Shown here: positions 44,230 through 52,609 of the stretch, piece by piece
How the letters are laid out: every line of letters begins with the position of its first letter
Numbering within the stretch: the stretch's first letter is position 1
DNA from: Paludibacteraceae bacterium
GTDB lineage: Bacteria > Bacteroidota > Bacteroidia > Bacteroidales > Paludibacteraceae
Assembly (NCBI GenBank): GCA_024399655.1
Contig: JAKSNP010000004.1
Coordinates: forward strand, 57,491 to 121,490
DNA length: 64,000 nucleotides
Direction of reading: 5' to 3'
The notes under the pieces: model-generated
Told to the model about the DNA's origin: nothing
The model's input: the letters and a program-made list of their open reading frames with translations, nothing else
Databases searched by the model: none
Translations under genes and position numbers: made by a program

Positions 44230-44979
44230 TGCCCGACTACTTGCGGGCTTCCATTAAGGTGCTCACGGCGTGGATGGCGGAAAAAGCTATCGCGTCTATT
44301 TTTTCCGTACACTCCCAAAGGTCGCGTGAGAATTGGGATGTTTAGGTTGGGGGTTGAATAACCCTGCTAAAAGTGGCTAAAATTGGCAAAAAATAAAAGG
44401 TTATATAATATAATGGGCTCACTCCGACTCGCCTGCCTATTTCGCCAACGGCTGCACTCCTGATGTCCTTTCACTGTTAGCGGGCATTCTCGCTCCGTTC
44501 GCCCATTATATTATTGGGGAGCCCCTCCTCAAACTTCTTGGTACCAACCCCTTTCCATTTCCCCTTCCTATGGAGGGGCAATATAAGGCAACAAAATGAA
44601 GTGCTTTATCTACAGGGCATAAACCCCTTCAATGTGTCAGTTTGTCCTACTATCCGGGCTTGCGCTCCAGCCGGTACGCTACTCCACGCCCTTAACCTTT
44701 CCAGCCCTTATCACAAAAGGGCTCTCTTACCCTTTTAATTCCCTATCACAAAGGGAAATGAAAGACGCTAATCCACACACCGACTGCCGTTTCACTGTGG
44801 CGGTTTAGTGGGCGCAGAGGTCGTTTTTCCATGGAATTGAGAAAAACATTAGATGTTTGTTTTCTGCAGATTGTGGTCCTGCCTCAATACTATGAAATGG
44901 AGGAACTTAATTGTTGCCATATTCTCTTTGTAAATGTTTGGGGACATTGCTGTATAGGCAGTTCGCGCTTAACTTGATT
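44230..44979. other. 750-nt gap with a long inverted repeat
   Basis: I see no credible gene. The main structure is a perfect 14-bp inverted repeat at 44405-44514. The remainder has short A/T tracts and a GC-rich stretch (44630-44700) similar in style to the dispersed repeat at 40870. Confidence 0.5.
44405..44514. repeat. 14-bp inverted repeat with 82-nt loop
   Basis: ATAATATAATGGGC (44405-44418) and GCCCATTATATTAT (44501-44514) are exact complements. As RNA or single-stranded DNA they would close a 110-nt structure. Function unknown; candidates are an ssDNA promoter or transfer/replication signal. Confidence 0.55.
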
Positions 44980-45195
44980 ATATCCTTTCCGGTGCAAAGT
45001 TAGTTACCGCTTTCGTTGTAGCAAGGTCGAGGTGAATTTTGTACCGCAGGACTAAAAAATCTCCACACTATACAGGTAGTATTTTTTCCAAAAATCTTGC
45101 AACGCTCCTTCGGAACACTTATAAGGCACCGTAAAGGTTATATCAAACGCAAACTGCTTTATACGCAAATGTTAAACATTAAAACAAATAGAATT
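44980..45195 (+). repeat. Leader repeat B
   Basis: About 215 bp before the gene at 45196, closely similar to leader A: ATATCCTTTCC, CAAAGTTA, GCAAGGTCG, ATCTCCACACT, AGTAGTATTTTTT-like core, CTTGC, then GCACCGTAAAGGTTATATC and CTGCTTTATACGCAA. Confidence 0.7.
44995..45024 (-). promoter_or_regulatory. Leftward promoter in leader B
   Basis: Minus strand TTG (45022-45024), 19 nt, TAACTTTG (44995-45002). Confidence 0.55.
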
Positions 45196-45381
45196 ATGGC
45201 ACAGTTAAGTATTTCATTTGGTATTGAGTTGGGCAATCTGCCTCAAAACAAACAAGTAAATGTAAAGGTTGCTCACCGCACCAGCATTACCGCAAATGTT
45301 GCTGATGTTGAAGATGTAAATTGGGGCGATATTTACGAAGATTATGTAGATTTTGAATACACCTCGCAAAAGTGGAAATAA
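45196..45381 (+). CDS. Small acidic protein, paralogue of the 41351 product
   Basis: 61 residues. VNVKVAHRTSITANVADVEDVNWGDIYEDYV matches the order of motifs in the N-terminal part of the protein at 41351, but the C-terminal two thirds are missing. It may be a shortened paralogue. Start chosen because the shared leader ends at the same distance before this ATG. Function unknown. Confidence 0.55.
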   Translation: MAQLSISFGIELGNLPQNKQVNVKVAHRTSITANVADVEDVNWGDIYEDYVDFEYTSQKWK

Positions 45382-45417
45382 TAAATACAAATGTTTTACA
45401 ATTAAATTTTTACAACT

Positions 45418-45792
45418 ATGGCAAAAACAACTAACAAAACCGTCGAAATGGCAGAACTGAATTTAACTGCTCAGGCAGAGAGTGCAAAACAAAGTGCAAG
45501 CGCAAAAATGCACGAGTACCGCGAACATCTGAAAACGATTACTAACGGCTTAATGGAAAATGCAAAGCAAGCAGGGCGCACCCAATACACCCGAAACCAA
45601 CTGCTCCGCGAGTGCTACAATTTAGTTGATGTAGAACTAAACACCTTTGAGGGGTGGAAAGAAAAAGGTGCCCAAGTCCGCAAAGGTCAGCACGCCTACC
45701 TATTTTGGGGCGCACCCATTGAAAAAGGAGAACAAAGATTTTGCCCTGTTCGGTTCCTGTTCGCCAAAGAGCAAGTGCATTTGGCAGAGTAA
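45418..45792 (+). CDS. ArdC-like ssDNA-binding domain protein
   Basis: 124 residues that correspond to the N-terminal ssDNA-binding domain of ArdC/DUF1738 anti-restriction proteins: NQLLRECYNLVDVELNTFEGWKEKGAQVRKGQHAYLFWG (about 60-98) and CPVRFLFAKEQV. In full ArdC a metalloprotease domain follows; here it is absent, so only the DNA-coating function could remain. It is preceded by a basic helix (residues 20-40). It ends at a GAAA-loop terminator. Confidence 0.75.
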   Translation: MAKTTNKTVEMAELNLTAQAESAKQSASAKMHEYREHLKTITNGLMENAKQAGRTQYTRNQLLRECYNLVDVELNTFEGWKEKGAQVRKGQHAYLFWGAPIEKGEQRFCPVRFLFAKEQVHLAE

Positions 45793-45821
45793 AGGAGAGG
45801 AGCGAAAGCTCCTTTTCCTTT
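45791..45821 (+). terminator. Terminator after the ArdC-like gene
   Basis: AAAGGAGAGGAGC (45791-45803), GAAA, GCTCCTTTTCCTTT (45808-45821). Confidence 0.75.
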
Positions 45822-45900
45822 GTCCGACCAAGCCGCTGACCTCCGACAGACGGCTAAAATGCAAAAAAATCACTCAAAATATAATTTTTTTGCTGATTAA

Positions 45901-45933
45901 GACACGAAATGTCCGAATCTTTTTGTAATTTTG
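45901..45933 (+). promoter_or_regulatory. GACAC-type phage promoter before the WYL gene
   Basis: Palindrome GACACGAAATGTC (45901-45913), 12 nt, TAATTTTG (45926-45933). There is no TTG at -33; that position falls inside the palindrome (CAC). The same layout is found at 57282 and 62126. Confidence 0.65.
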
Positions 45934-45942
45934 CAGTCAATT

Positions 45943-46851
45943 ATGAAAGCGAGCATTTATAATCAGTATCTTTGGCTGATAAATACAATTTATTCAGCCG
46001 GTCAAATTACACTCCCGGAACTGGACGAGAAGTGGGCTCACTCCAACTACAATCTGAAAGGAGAAAATCATTACGGAGCGCGTAGGTTTTTGCGTCATCG
46101 TGACGATATTGTGGATTTGTTTGGCATAGTCATTGAGTGCGACAAGCGCACAGGCAATGTGTATTACATCGCTAATAAGGAGGTGATGAAAGAAGACCAC
46201 CTGCGCAAGTGGCTCCTCAATTCGTTTGCCGTTCACGCGATCTTGCACGAGAGCGAGCCACTGCGTCACCGCATTTTGTTTGAGGACATACCATCAGGGC
46301 ACATGTACCTGCTGCCGATTATTGAAGCTATGCGCGATAATCGGAAAATGGAAATGTCCTACCAAGCGTATTCCCGGAACGAGGCAACTACTTTGGAGTT
46401 TTCCCCCTACTGCTTAAAAGTATTCAAGCAGCGGTGGTATGTGGTTGGCTTCAGCAGTGCCCATCAATCCGTCCGGATTTTTGCGCTTGACCGCATCCTG
46501 TCACTTGCTGCCATGGACGATACTTTCAACCTCCCCAAAGATTTTGTGGCAGACAATTATTTTCGTGGCTATTTTGGTGTAATCCGGGACATCGACACCA
46601 AACCGCAAACTATCCGCATCAAAGTGGAAGCAATGACAGCGAACTATCTTCGTTCCCTGCCGTTGCATAGTTCACAAAAAGAAATTGAACACACGGAAAA
46701 GTACGCCGTGTTTGAATATATGGTGGCTCCCACCTACGACTTTATACAGGAACTCCGTATGCAGGGTGCTAATTTAGAGGTTTTAGCACCGGCTGACCTA
46801 CGGGAGTTATTCAAACAAGAGGCGAAAAAGGCGTTTAACAACTACCGTTAG
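45943..46851 (+). CDS. WYL-domain transcription regulator
   Basis: A 302-residue regulator of the WYL superfamily. The N-terminal winged helix covers about 1-80 (YLWLINTIYSAGQITLPELDEKW), the WYL domain about 120-200 (IEAMRDNRKMEMSYQAY; LKVFKQRWYVVGFSS with the WYV signature at 165-167; VRIFALDRI), and a WCX-like dimerisation tail ends near 295. Relatives (BrxR, CapW) control defence islands through inverted repeats and sense a ligand or nucleic acid. Here a palindrome overlaps its own promoter and recurs twice in the prophage, so it may control a phage regulon. ATG 45943 is about 3-5 nt after the expected transcript start. Confidence 0.85.
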   Translation: MKASIYNQYLWLINTIYSAGQITLPELDEKWAHSNYNLKGENHYGARRFLRHRDDIVDLFGIVIECDKRTGNVYYIANKEVMKEDHLRKWLLNSFAVHAILHESEPLRHRILFEDIPSGHMYLLPIIEAMRDNRKMEMSYQAYSRNEATTLEFSPYCLKVFKQRWYVVGFSSAHQSVRIFALDRILSLAAMDDTFNLPKDFVADNYFRGYFGVIRDIDTKPQTIRIKVEAMTANYLRSLPLHSSQKEIEHTEKYAVFEYMVAPTYDFIQELRMQGANLEVLAPADLRELFKQEAKKAFNNYR

Positions 46852-46879
46852 CACTTTTCCAATCTTTGGACGGCTTTTA

Positions 46880-46911
46880 TTTGCTTGTCTAACAGATATT
46901 TAGTAATTTTG
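46880..46911 (+). promoter_or_regulatory. Promoter of the 46934 gene
   Basis: TTTG (46880-46883), 20 nt, TAATTTTG (46904-46911): the normal host type. Confidence 0.7.
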
Positions 46912-46933
46912 CACTCACAAAGTTTATTGCTTT

Positions 46934-47485
46934 ATGAGTGCTTTTTGTATATACTTGAATTTGCCCACTTATCTTGCCCAATGGTACGCCTACGAGTGCC
47001 GTGCCCATCATTTCATCGAGGAGGACATTTGCCCCAAAGACCCTTATGTGCCCCTCAATCCTGTTGAACCTATCCGCAATTCCCAAGAAAGCCGCATTTT
47101 GGAACAGTTCCTGCAAAAGCAGCCGTCGGCTGTTCCTGAACCGGTGCCGGAGGATGCAACCATCGCTATCGCTATTCCGTATTATCGGGACAAAGACCCA
47201 CGCACTTATAACTATCTTGGCGCACACGCCAAGTTGCTGCTTGCCAAAGCCATTTCGGAACGCTTTAAGCGTGAGATGTGGGACGAACTGCATTGTTTCC
47301 TGTCATACCTCCATCAGCGTGAGCGCAAGGATGAGCTCATTTATTGCTTTATGGAAAACCACGGTATCGAACTCACGGAAACAAATTGGCTTGCCATTGA
47401 TAAAATTTATCAGCGTGCGCGTGATGTGTACCGCACAACGAAAAGCAGAAAAAAGTTATCGACTTCGGGCAAAAAAATACGGTAG
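46934..47485 (+). CDS. Phage protein before the head genes, candidate late regulator
   Basis: 183 residues, not a family I can name. The middle segment AIAIPYYRDKDPRTYNYLGAHAKLLLAKAISERF and the C-terminal helices (ENHGIELTETNWLAIDKIYQRARDVYR, then a Lys/Arg-rich tail TTKSRKKLSTSGKKIR) suggest a nucleic-acid-binding protein. The last helix resembles that of the early protein at 37719. It has a host-type promoter and directly precedes the structural genes, the usual place of late activators such as Mor or C of Mu; this is inference. Confidence 0.6.
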   Translation: MSAFCIYLNLPTYLAQWYAYECRAHHFIEEDICPKDPYVPLNPVEPIRNSQESRILEQFLQKQPSAVPEPVPEDATIAIAIPYYRDKDPRTYNYLGAHAKLLLAKAISERFKREMWDELHCFLSYLHQRERKDELIYCFMENHGIELTETNWLAIDKIYQRARDVYRTTKSRKKLSTSGKKIR

Positions 47486-47530
47486 TGTTTAGCCCTGTTT
47501 AGTATTGTTTAGTGTTGTTTATGTTTTCTT

Positions 47531-47959
47531 ATGGCTGACAAATTTTCACTTCCCGGCATCAAATCCATCGGCTACTTACTCGCCAATCAGTTGGAATCTA
47601 ACATAGCTATGCGCGCACAGGCAGGCATACCTATTGTTATTCCGCGCCCGAACAAAATGGACTTTGCACCCGAACCCACGCCCGAATGCTCTTGTCTGTG
47701 TACCAATGCTAACAATGGCTGTACGGAGAAAGTCAAACTTTCTTTTACATCCCAAACGCTACTCTCGCCCGAAGCCGATTATGCGTTTGTTGTTACCGAC
47801 TGCCACAACTGCTGCTATCTAATCGGTGCTATGGAAGCACCTTTCCCTGTTATGAATCGTACCACCGCGTTTGGATCGCCAGCCGGCGAACCTCGCTCGG
47901 TGGCGTATGAGATTGAATTTGCCTCTATTCGTGCCCTAATTCCTTGCCATACCTCCTAA
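47531..47959 (+). CDS. Phage protein, cysteine-containing
   Basis: 142 residues beginning MADKFSLPGIKSIGYLLANQLES. Two cysteine groups (CSCLCTNANNGC near 53-64; CHNCCYL near 91-97) may bind metal or form disulfides. The build (short N-terminal helix, then beta strands) fits a small virion or head-assembly protein. It lies just before the protease-scaffold gene and after the candidate regulator. Confidence 0.55.
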   Translation: MADKFSLPGIKSIGYLLANQLESNIAMRAQAGIPIVIPRPNKMDFAPEPTPECSCLCTNANNGCTEKVKLSFTSQTLLSPEADYAFVVTDCHNCCYLIGAMEAPFPVMNRTTAFGSPAGEPRSVAYEIEFASIRALIPCHTS

Positions 47960-47976
47960 TTTTGGGGTGTGGCGCG

Positions 47977-48011
47977 TCTTTTCTTATGCCCCTTAAAGAT
48001 TGTACTTTTGC
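47977..48011 (+). promoter_or_regulatory. GTCTTTTC-type late promoter before the protease-capsid genes
   Basis: GTCTTTTC (47977-47984), 19 nt, TACTTTTG (48004-48011). No TTG at -33. Same motif and spacing at 55053 and 58057. Confidence 0.65.
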
Positions 48012-48030
48012 AGCATAATAATTTGCTGCA

Positions 48031-49068
48031 ATGTCTAAATCGTACAATCTTTATCTTCGTGGCTATGTAGGCGGTGCCGATTTTGACGCATCCTATGTTT
48101 CCTACATCCTTTCCAAAAATGCCAATAAATCAGTCGAAGTGCTGATAGATTCGCTCGGTGGTTCACTCGCTACCGCACTTTCCGTTGCTTCTGCTTTTGC
48201 TGACCACGGCGATGTTCACGCCCATTTTGTCGGGATGAATGCTTCTGCCGCTACCATCGCTTCGCTTGGTGCCAAGCGTATCACGATGGACGCTAACGCT
48301 ATGTACCTCGTGCATAAGTGCTCAATGGCGTTTTTCCAATGGGCTTCCCTCAATGCCGACCAACTGGAGCAACAAATCGCCCAAATGGAACAGACCCGCA
48401 CCGACCTTGAGAAGATGGATGCCAATGTCGCTTCCATGTATGCCCGTAAGTGCAAAAAGACGACTGCCGAAATGCTCGCCCTGATGAAAGTCGGTGGCTG
48501 GCTGACAGCGCAAGAGGCACTGGATTGGGGCTTCGTGGACGAACTCACCTCCGCCAAAGAGGACGCTGCTCCTGTTCTTACCGACAAAGTGGCCGCTTCG
48601 ATGGCATCTGTCGGTATGCCTATCCCCAATGTGCCCATTGAGCAGAACTCCGCTTGGGAAAAACTCTGCTCCGCCATTTCGTCCCTGTTAGGTACCAAAA
48701 CTCCCTCTGCTAAACAACCAACCCAAAATACTATCGAAATGAAAAATCTTGTATTACTCGCTTCGGTGTTGGCGTTAGACGCTATCACCTTGCAGGACGG
48801 CAAATGCTCTCTCACGGAGGAACAGCTATCCGCTATTGAGGCACGCCTCAAAGAACTCACGGACGCGCAAACCGCCGCTGCTTCTGCTGCTGAACAGCAC
48901 ACCGCTACTATTGCCGAGAAAGACGCTAAAATCGCTTCTCTGCAAGCCCTATTGGAACAGAAACCTGCTGCTGCAGGTTCGCAAGTCGTTGATGATGGCA
49001 AATCCACTACTGACGATTTTATCGCCTCTGTGAATGCTGCCAATGAGTTGATGGCTCAACTATCGTAA
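48031..49068 (+). CDS. ClpP-like prohead protease fused to a scaffold
   Basis: 345 residues. Residues 1-185 are a ClpP/S14 serine protease: VEVLIDSLGGSLATALSVASAF (36-57), nucleophile S72 in MNASAATIASLG, and H95 in YLVHKC. After a linker, residues about 235-345 are an Ala/Glu/Gln-rich coiled coil (LTEEQLSAIEARLKELTDAQTAAASAAEQHTATIAEKDAKI) as in phage scaffolding proteins. The protease would mature the head and remove the scaffold. It is the first gene after a GTCTTTTC-type promoter. Confidence 0.85.
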   Translation: MSKSYNLYLRGYVGGADFDASYVSYILSKNANKSVEVLIDSLGGSLATALSVASAFADHGDVHAHFVGMNASAATIASLGAKRITMDANAMYLVHKCSMAFFQWASLNADQLEQQIAQMEQTRTDLEKMDANVASMYARKCKKTTAEMLALMKVGGWLTAQEALDWGFVDELTSAKEDAAPVLTDKVAASMASVGMPIPNVPIEQNSAWEKLCSAISSLLGTKTPSAKQPTQNTIEMKNLVLLASVLALDAITLQDGKCSLTEEQLSAIEARLKELTDAQTAAASAAEQHTATIAEKDAKIASLQALLEQKPAAAGSQVVDDGKSTTDDFIASVNAANELMAQLS

Positions 49069-49093
49069 CTAACAACCATAAACTTATACTACT

Positions 49094-50206
49094 ATGGCAG
49101 GAAAATTAACATTTACACTTGAGCAGTACCAAGATGCTGCGCGCAAGTTCAAAAAGGAGTTACTGATGTTGCCCATCTTGGGTAGCAAAGACACGCTCCA
49201 ATTTATGACTGGTCGCCCCGGAATCCGTTACAAAGAAACTGTGGGGACTGCTGACTATTCCGCACAATTCGGTCCGTACAATCCTTCGCGCCGTTCAAAC
49301 GAAAACCTCAAACTCGACTTCCGTACCTTGGAAACTTTCTTGGGTTCTGTTGTATCGGATTTTGAGCCGAACTCCGCTATTTCTACGCTCCTTGGTCAAG
49401 GTGCTACGAAAGGCGATGGTCAGATGCAAACGCCTACTGCTAAACTCGTTTTGGCTCTTATGGCAAAGTCGCTGTCCTATAATTTGAACAACGCCATTTG
49501 GGGTGCTACTCGCAACCCGAACGGCTCCACCACGATGGATTTGTTTGATGGCTTCGACACCATCACTTCCAAGGAAATTGTGGCAGAGACTATCTCCGCG
49601 AGCAAAGGCAACTACCTGAAGCTGACCGACCAAATCACCAAGCAGAACTGCTGTGATGTACTCAAAGACATTCTTTTCCACCTCGACCCGCACCTCCGCG
49701 CTCAAAACCTCTACGCGTACTGCTCACAGGAAATCGTTGATATGTACAACGAATCCTACCAACTGTCGCACGGTGGACTGCCCTACAACACCAAGTATGT
49801 GCAGAACGCTGTCGAGGGTTCAGATGGTCGCTTGATCCTTGTGCCGTTGGCTAACAAGTCCAACTCCAAATTTATCCACATCACCACCAAGGCAAACATG
49901 CTGTATGGCTATGACAACATGGGAGACGAAACTTCCATCAATGTTAAGGAGTTTTCGCCCTTTATGCTCTCCTTTATTGCCACGATGTTCTTTGGTGTTC
50001 AGTTTGAAACCATTGATAAACGCCGCTTCAAAGTCATTGAGTTTGCAGACGAAACGCCTGCTCCTCAAGGTGGAGAGGGTGGCGACAACCAACCCGAAAA
50101 CGGTGGCAATGGTAGTGGTGCAGGTGCTGGTGAGGGAAGCGGCAACGGTGGCAATAACAACCCCGAAAATGGTGGTGACAATAACCCCGAAAACGCTCCC
50201 GAATAA
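49094..50206 (+). CDS. Probable major capsid protein
   Basis: 370 residues, placed right after the protease-scaffold gene, the usual spot for the capsid. It has a long helix at the start (FTLEQYQDAARKFKKELL), then mixed alpha-beta sequence and no catalytic motif. The last 45 residues are an unusual Gly/Asn/Glu tail with repeated PENGG or NPENGG units, likely disordered and exposed. The next gene ends in a similar acidic tail. HK97-type fold is assumed from context, not seen in a motif. Confidence 0.7.
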   Translation: MAGKLTFTLEQYQDAARKFKKELLMLPILGSKDTLQFMTGRPGIRYKETVGTADYSAQFGPYNPSRRSNENLKLDFRTLETFLGSVVSDFEPNSAISTLLGQGATKGDGQMQTPTAKLVLALMAKSLSYNLNNAIWGATRNPNGSTTMDLFDGFDTITSKEIVAETISASKGNYLKLTDQITKQNCCDVLKDILFHLDPHLRAQNLYAYCSQEIVDMYNESYQLSHGGLPYNTKYVQNAVEGSDGRLILVPLANKSNSKFIHITTKANMLYGYDNMGDETSINVKEFSPFMLSFIATMFFGVQFETIDKRRFKVIEFADETPAPQGGEGGDNQPENGGNGSGAGAGEGSGNGGNNNPENGGDNNPENAPE

Positions 50207-50279
50207 TAAACAACGCAACTCTGCTGGGACTACTCCCTGCAGAGCTGCTTAATTAGCAACCCTAAAAATACAACGCAAT

Positions 50280-50897
50280 ATGTCACAATCTTGTTCACCT
50301 ATGCAACAGTCCCTGACTTGGTGCCCCGGTACACCCGAACTGCCCGGCATCAAAAGTCGCATCTATTACATCGCTAAATCGTTGATAGCCCAATGGCCTA
50401 CTTTGCCTACTGACGCGCACGGTCGCCCTACAGCAGCAAAGTACACAGGTTCGTTTGTCCTCGTGGCAGACGCTACTTGGAAGCGTATTGATGTGCTGCC
50501 CGATAAGTGCCAAGTCACTTCCGAGGCGCAGGGAGAAGTCCCCAGCCAAACGCAGCTCAATAAACTCACTGCCGTCCATCCAGCCGTTGGTGAGGAAGCC
50601 AGCGCAGCAGCCGCCTATATCAACAACACGGACAATGTGTTCCTTGTTGAGACGATGAAAAGCAAGTTCCGCGTCATCGGTAATGATATGTGGAATACCA
50701 AATCTACTGTCGCCCAAGACCTCGGTCAGGGTGCTACTGGTACCACCTCCACCACTATCACCGCAGAGGCAGCCGATGTGGTACCTGCTCCGTTCTATGA
50801 GGGCGAAATCGTCACAGATGCTGGCACCATCAATCCCTTGGAGGAGGAAGACGAAAATGGTGGCGATAATGGTCCCGAAAATCCCGAAGAAGACTAA
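50280..50897 (+). CDS. Phage head-associated protein
   Basis: 205 residues starting MSQSCSPMQQSLTWCPGTPELPGIKSRI. Mostly beta with a Gly/Thr-rich zone; the acidic tail (EEEDENGGDNGPENPEED) echoes the capsid tail, so the two may share a partner or origin by local duplication of the tail. A decoration or tail-tube-like structural role is a guess from position. It touches the next gene (TAATG-type junction). Confidence 0.6.
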   Translation: MSQSCSPMQQSLTWCPGTPELPGIKSRIYYIAKSLIAQWPTLPTDAHGRPTAAKYTGSFVLVADATWKRIDVLPDKCQVTSEAQGEVPSQTQLNKLTAVHPAVGEEASAAAAYINNTDNVFLVETMKSKFRVIGNDMWNTKSTVAQDLGQGATGTTSTTITAEAADVVPAPFYEGEIVTDAGTINPLEEEDENGGDNGPENPEED

Positions 50898-51523
50898 TGG
50901 GATTATTCTCTCTATCGGAAGCAACAGATATGTCGGGGGCTATAAAGACCCCCGATGTATCTTTGGCGCAGAAAGATATTTTTGCCGAAAACGCAGCGCG
51001 TAAGGGTTGGCACAAAGACGAAGCCACGGCAGCGCGCTGTGATCTATCTATTGAACACATCGCTACTTCTCCCCACGCTGGCTGTCAAGTGATTTCGATT
51101 TGGAAGAAGTCCATAAAAGGACGACTTCTTACAGATATTAAAGCAGACGACAATATGGTCGCCTACTTTGCCAATCACATGACACCTGTTATTCAAGCCA
51201 TCTTGGGGCAGTATCTTTCCCAAGGCGGCTATGCTATTTGTGCCACTCCGAAACGGCGACACTTGACAAAGAACTTTGCCTGTCGTATCGCCTCGGAGAT
51301 TGCCAATAAATTGGGCATCCCTTATTATGAGGATGTAGCGTTAGCGCATACGCGCCAGCGTGTCAATGTGGATTTTGATTTGGGCACACTACCGCCCGAA
51401 CCTAATCTGATAATCTTTGATGATTTCGTTACAACAGGTTCAACCATCGCCTCTATGCGCCGACTGCTTGAACCCCTCGGCAAAAATCTTACTTTCTTTG
51501 TCGGGATAAATAATAACATGTAG
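50897..51523 (+). CDS. Phosphoribosyltransferase-like protein
   Basis: 208 residues. The PRPP-binding loop of type I phosphoribosyltransferases is clear: LIIFDDFVTTGSTIASM (171-187). An upstream ATPKRRHLTKNFACRIASEIAN resembles the ComF-type substrate region. The N-terminal 60 residues are unique. In the middle of a head operon this is odd: possible roles are nucleotide salvage, base modification, or interference with host signalling. It overlaps the preceding stop by 1 nt and is 1 nt from the next gene. Confidence 0.72.
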   Translation: MGLFSLSEATDMSGAIKTPDVSLAQKDIFAENAARKGWHKDEATAARCDLSIEHIATSPHAGCQVISIWKKSIKGRLLTDIKADDNMVAYFANHMTPVIQAILGQYLSQGGYAICATPKRRHLTKNFACRIASEIANKLGIPYYEDVALAHTRQRVNVDFDLGTLPPEPNLIIFDDFVTTGSTIASMRRLLEPLGKNLTFFVGINNNM

Positions 51524-51524
51524 T

Positions 51525-52094
51525 ATGGACCAAAAACTTACACAGGAAATCCAAAATTGGCTGGCTATGCCTGCTGATAAACGCACCATTGCAGACCTGC
51601 AACATGGTGCTTTGCTTGTTCTCCGTTTGTCAAACAACCAAATTTTATATAACAACCTGGTACGCAACCCACAGCAGCGCGCCGCCGATATTGAGTATCA
51701 GCTCAAAAAGTACGCCCAGTTCCGACTGGCTAATCTCACGCACGAGCAGGTTGTTACTATGCAGGCACAGGTGAACACGATTGCAAAACGCGATCACCTC
51801 GATACGCCCACCAATACGCCGGCTGAAAAGCGTGCCGCTACTTTGGAGTTTAAGAAAGGCAAGCGCGCCGACCATGATTCGTTACCTAAAGAGATACAAG
51901 CCCTCTATGTGGAAAACTTGTCTCTCTTGCAGAAAATGCGCAATCTCCATACGAAGCTTACGCTTTTGAGTACCGAGCAGCACACTTGCCCCGATTCGGA
52001 ACGCTATCCTTTCTTAAAGGAACTCATTGCCCTCGATAAGACCTACCACGCTAATTGGAAACAGTACGACACTTTCGGTCGTGATGGTGAATGA
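51525..52094 (+). CDS. Helical phage protein
   Basis: 189 residues, almost wholly helical with a basic middle (AATLEFKKGKRADHDSLPKEI) and heptad-like segments (ENLSLLQKMRNLHTKLTLL). No family recognised. It lies between the phosphoribosyltransferase and the PLD-like gene and overlaps the latter by 4 nt, so the three are translated together. Confidence 0.55.
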   Translation: MDQKLTQEIQNWLAMPADKRTIADLQHGALLVLRLSNNQILYNNLVRNPQQRAADIEYQLKKYAQFRLANLTHEQVVTMQAQVNTIAKRDHLDTPTNTPAEKRAATLEFKKGKRADHDSLPKEIQALYVENLSLLQKMRNLHTKLTLLSTEQHTCPDSERYPFLKELIALDKTYHANWKQYDTFGRDGE

Positions 52095-52609
52095 AAAGAG
52101 GTCAGACGATAGCAGATTACTTGCGCCCATTGGCAGACGCACCTTTGCAGTGCTACCTTACCAATGTTCTCCAAGTGGCAGATGTTATTGAGTGGGTGCT
52201 GTCCCAAGTCGGGAAAGCCACCATTTGGCAAACATCTTTCTCTATTTCGGAGGAGTTTTTGCGCCGCCTGTACTTCATAGAGAAGTCGGGAAAAGTGGAT
52301 AAGATAAATCTTATACTGGATTTCAAGGCGACTAACAAAACCCTCCGACTGTGGGCTTTTCTCACGCAGGTTATCGAAAACACTTTCCTCGCTGACAACC
52401 ACAGCAAGGTTATTCTCATTCGGTCAGAAGCTGGCGAAACGGTCAGCATCATTACCTCACAGAACCTGACGCGCGGTAATCGTATGGAATCGTCCGTAGT
52501 CACCACAGACAAAGCTGTTTTTGACACGCTCCATACTCAAATAGACGACCTCATTACTAACCATTCCGTCCCTCTCTCCGAGTTGTTTCGGAATAAAATT
52601 GCCGACTAA
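52091..52609 (+). CDS. PLD-like single-motif phosphodiesterase
   Basis: 172 residues. The C-terminal half has the phospholipase D catalytic pattern of nuclease-type members: H104-x-K106 (NHSKVILI), S123-x-N125 (ITSQNLTRGN) and E133. One HxK motif per chain means a dimer is needed for a full active site, as in Nuc and BfiI. The strand before it (KINLILDFK) also fits. It may cut DNA, RNA or phospholipid; in this operon a nuclease is the likeliest. It overlaps the next gene at TAATG. Confidence 0.65.
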   Translation: MKRGQTIADYLRPLADAPLQCYLTNVLQVADVIEWVLSQVGKATIWQTSFSISEEFLRRLYFIEKSGKVDKINLILDFKATNKTLRLWAFLTQVIENTFLADNHSKVILIRSEAGETVSIITSQNLTRGNRMESSVVTTDKAVFDTLHTQIDDLITNHSVPLSELFRNKIAD

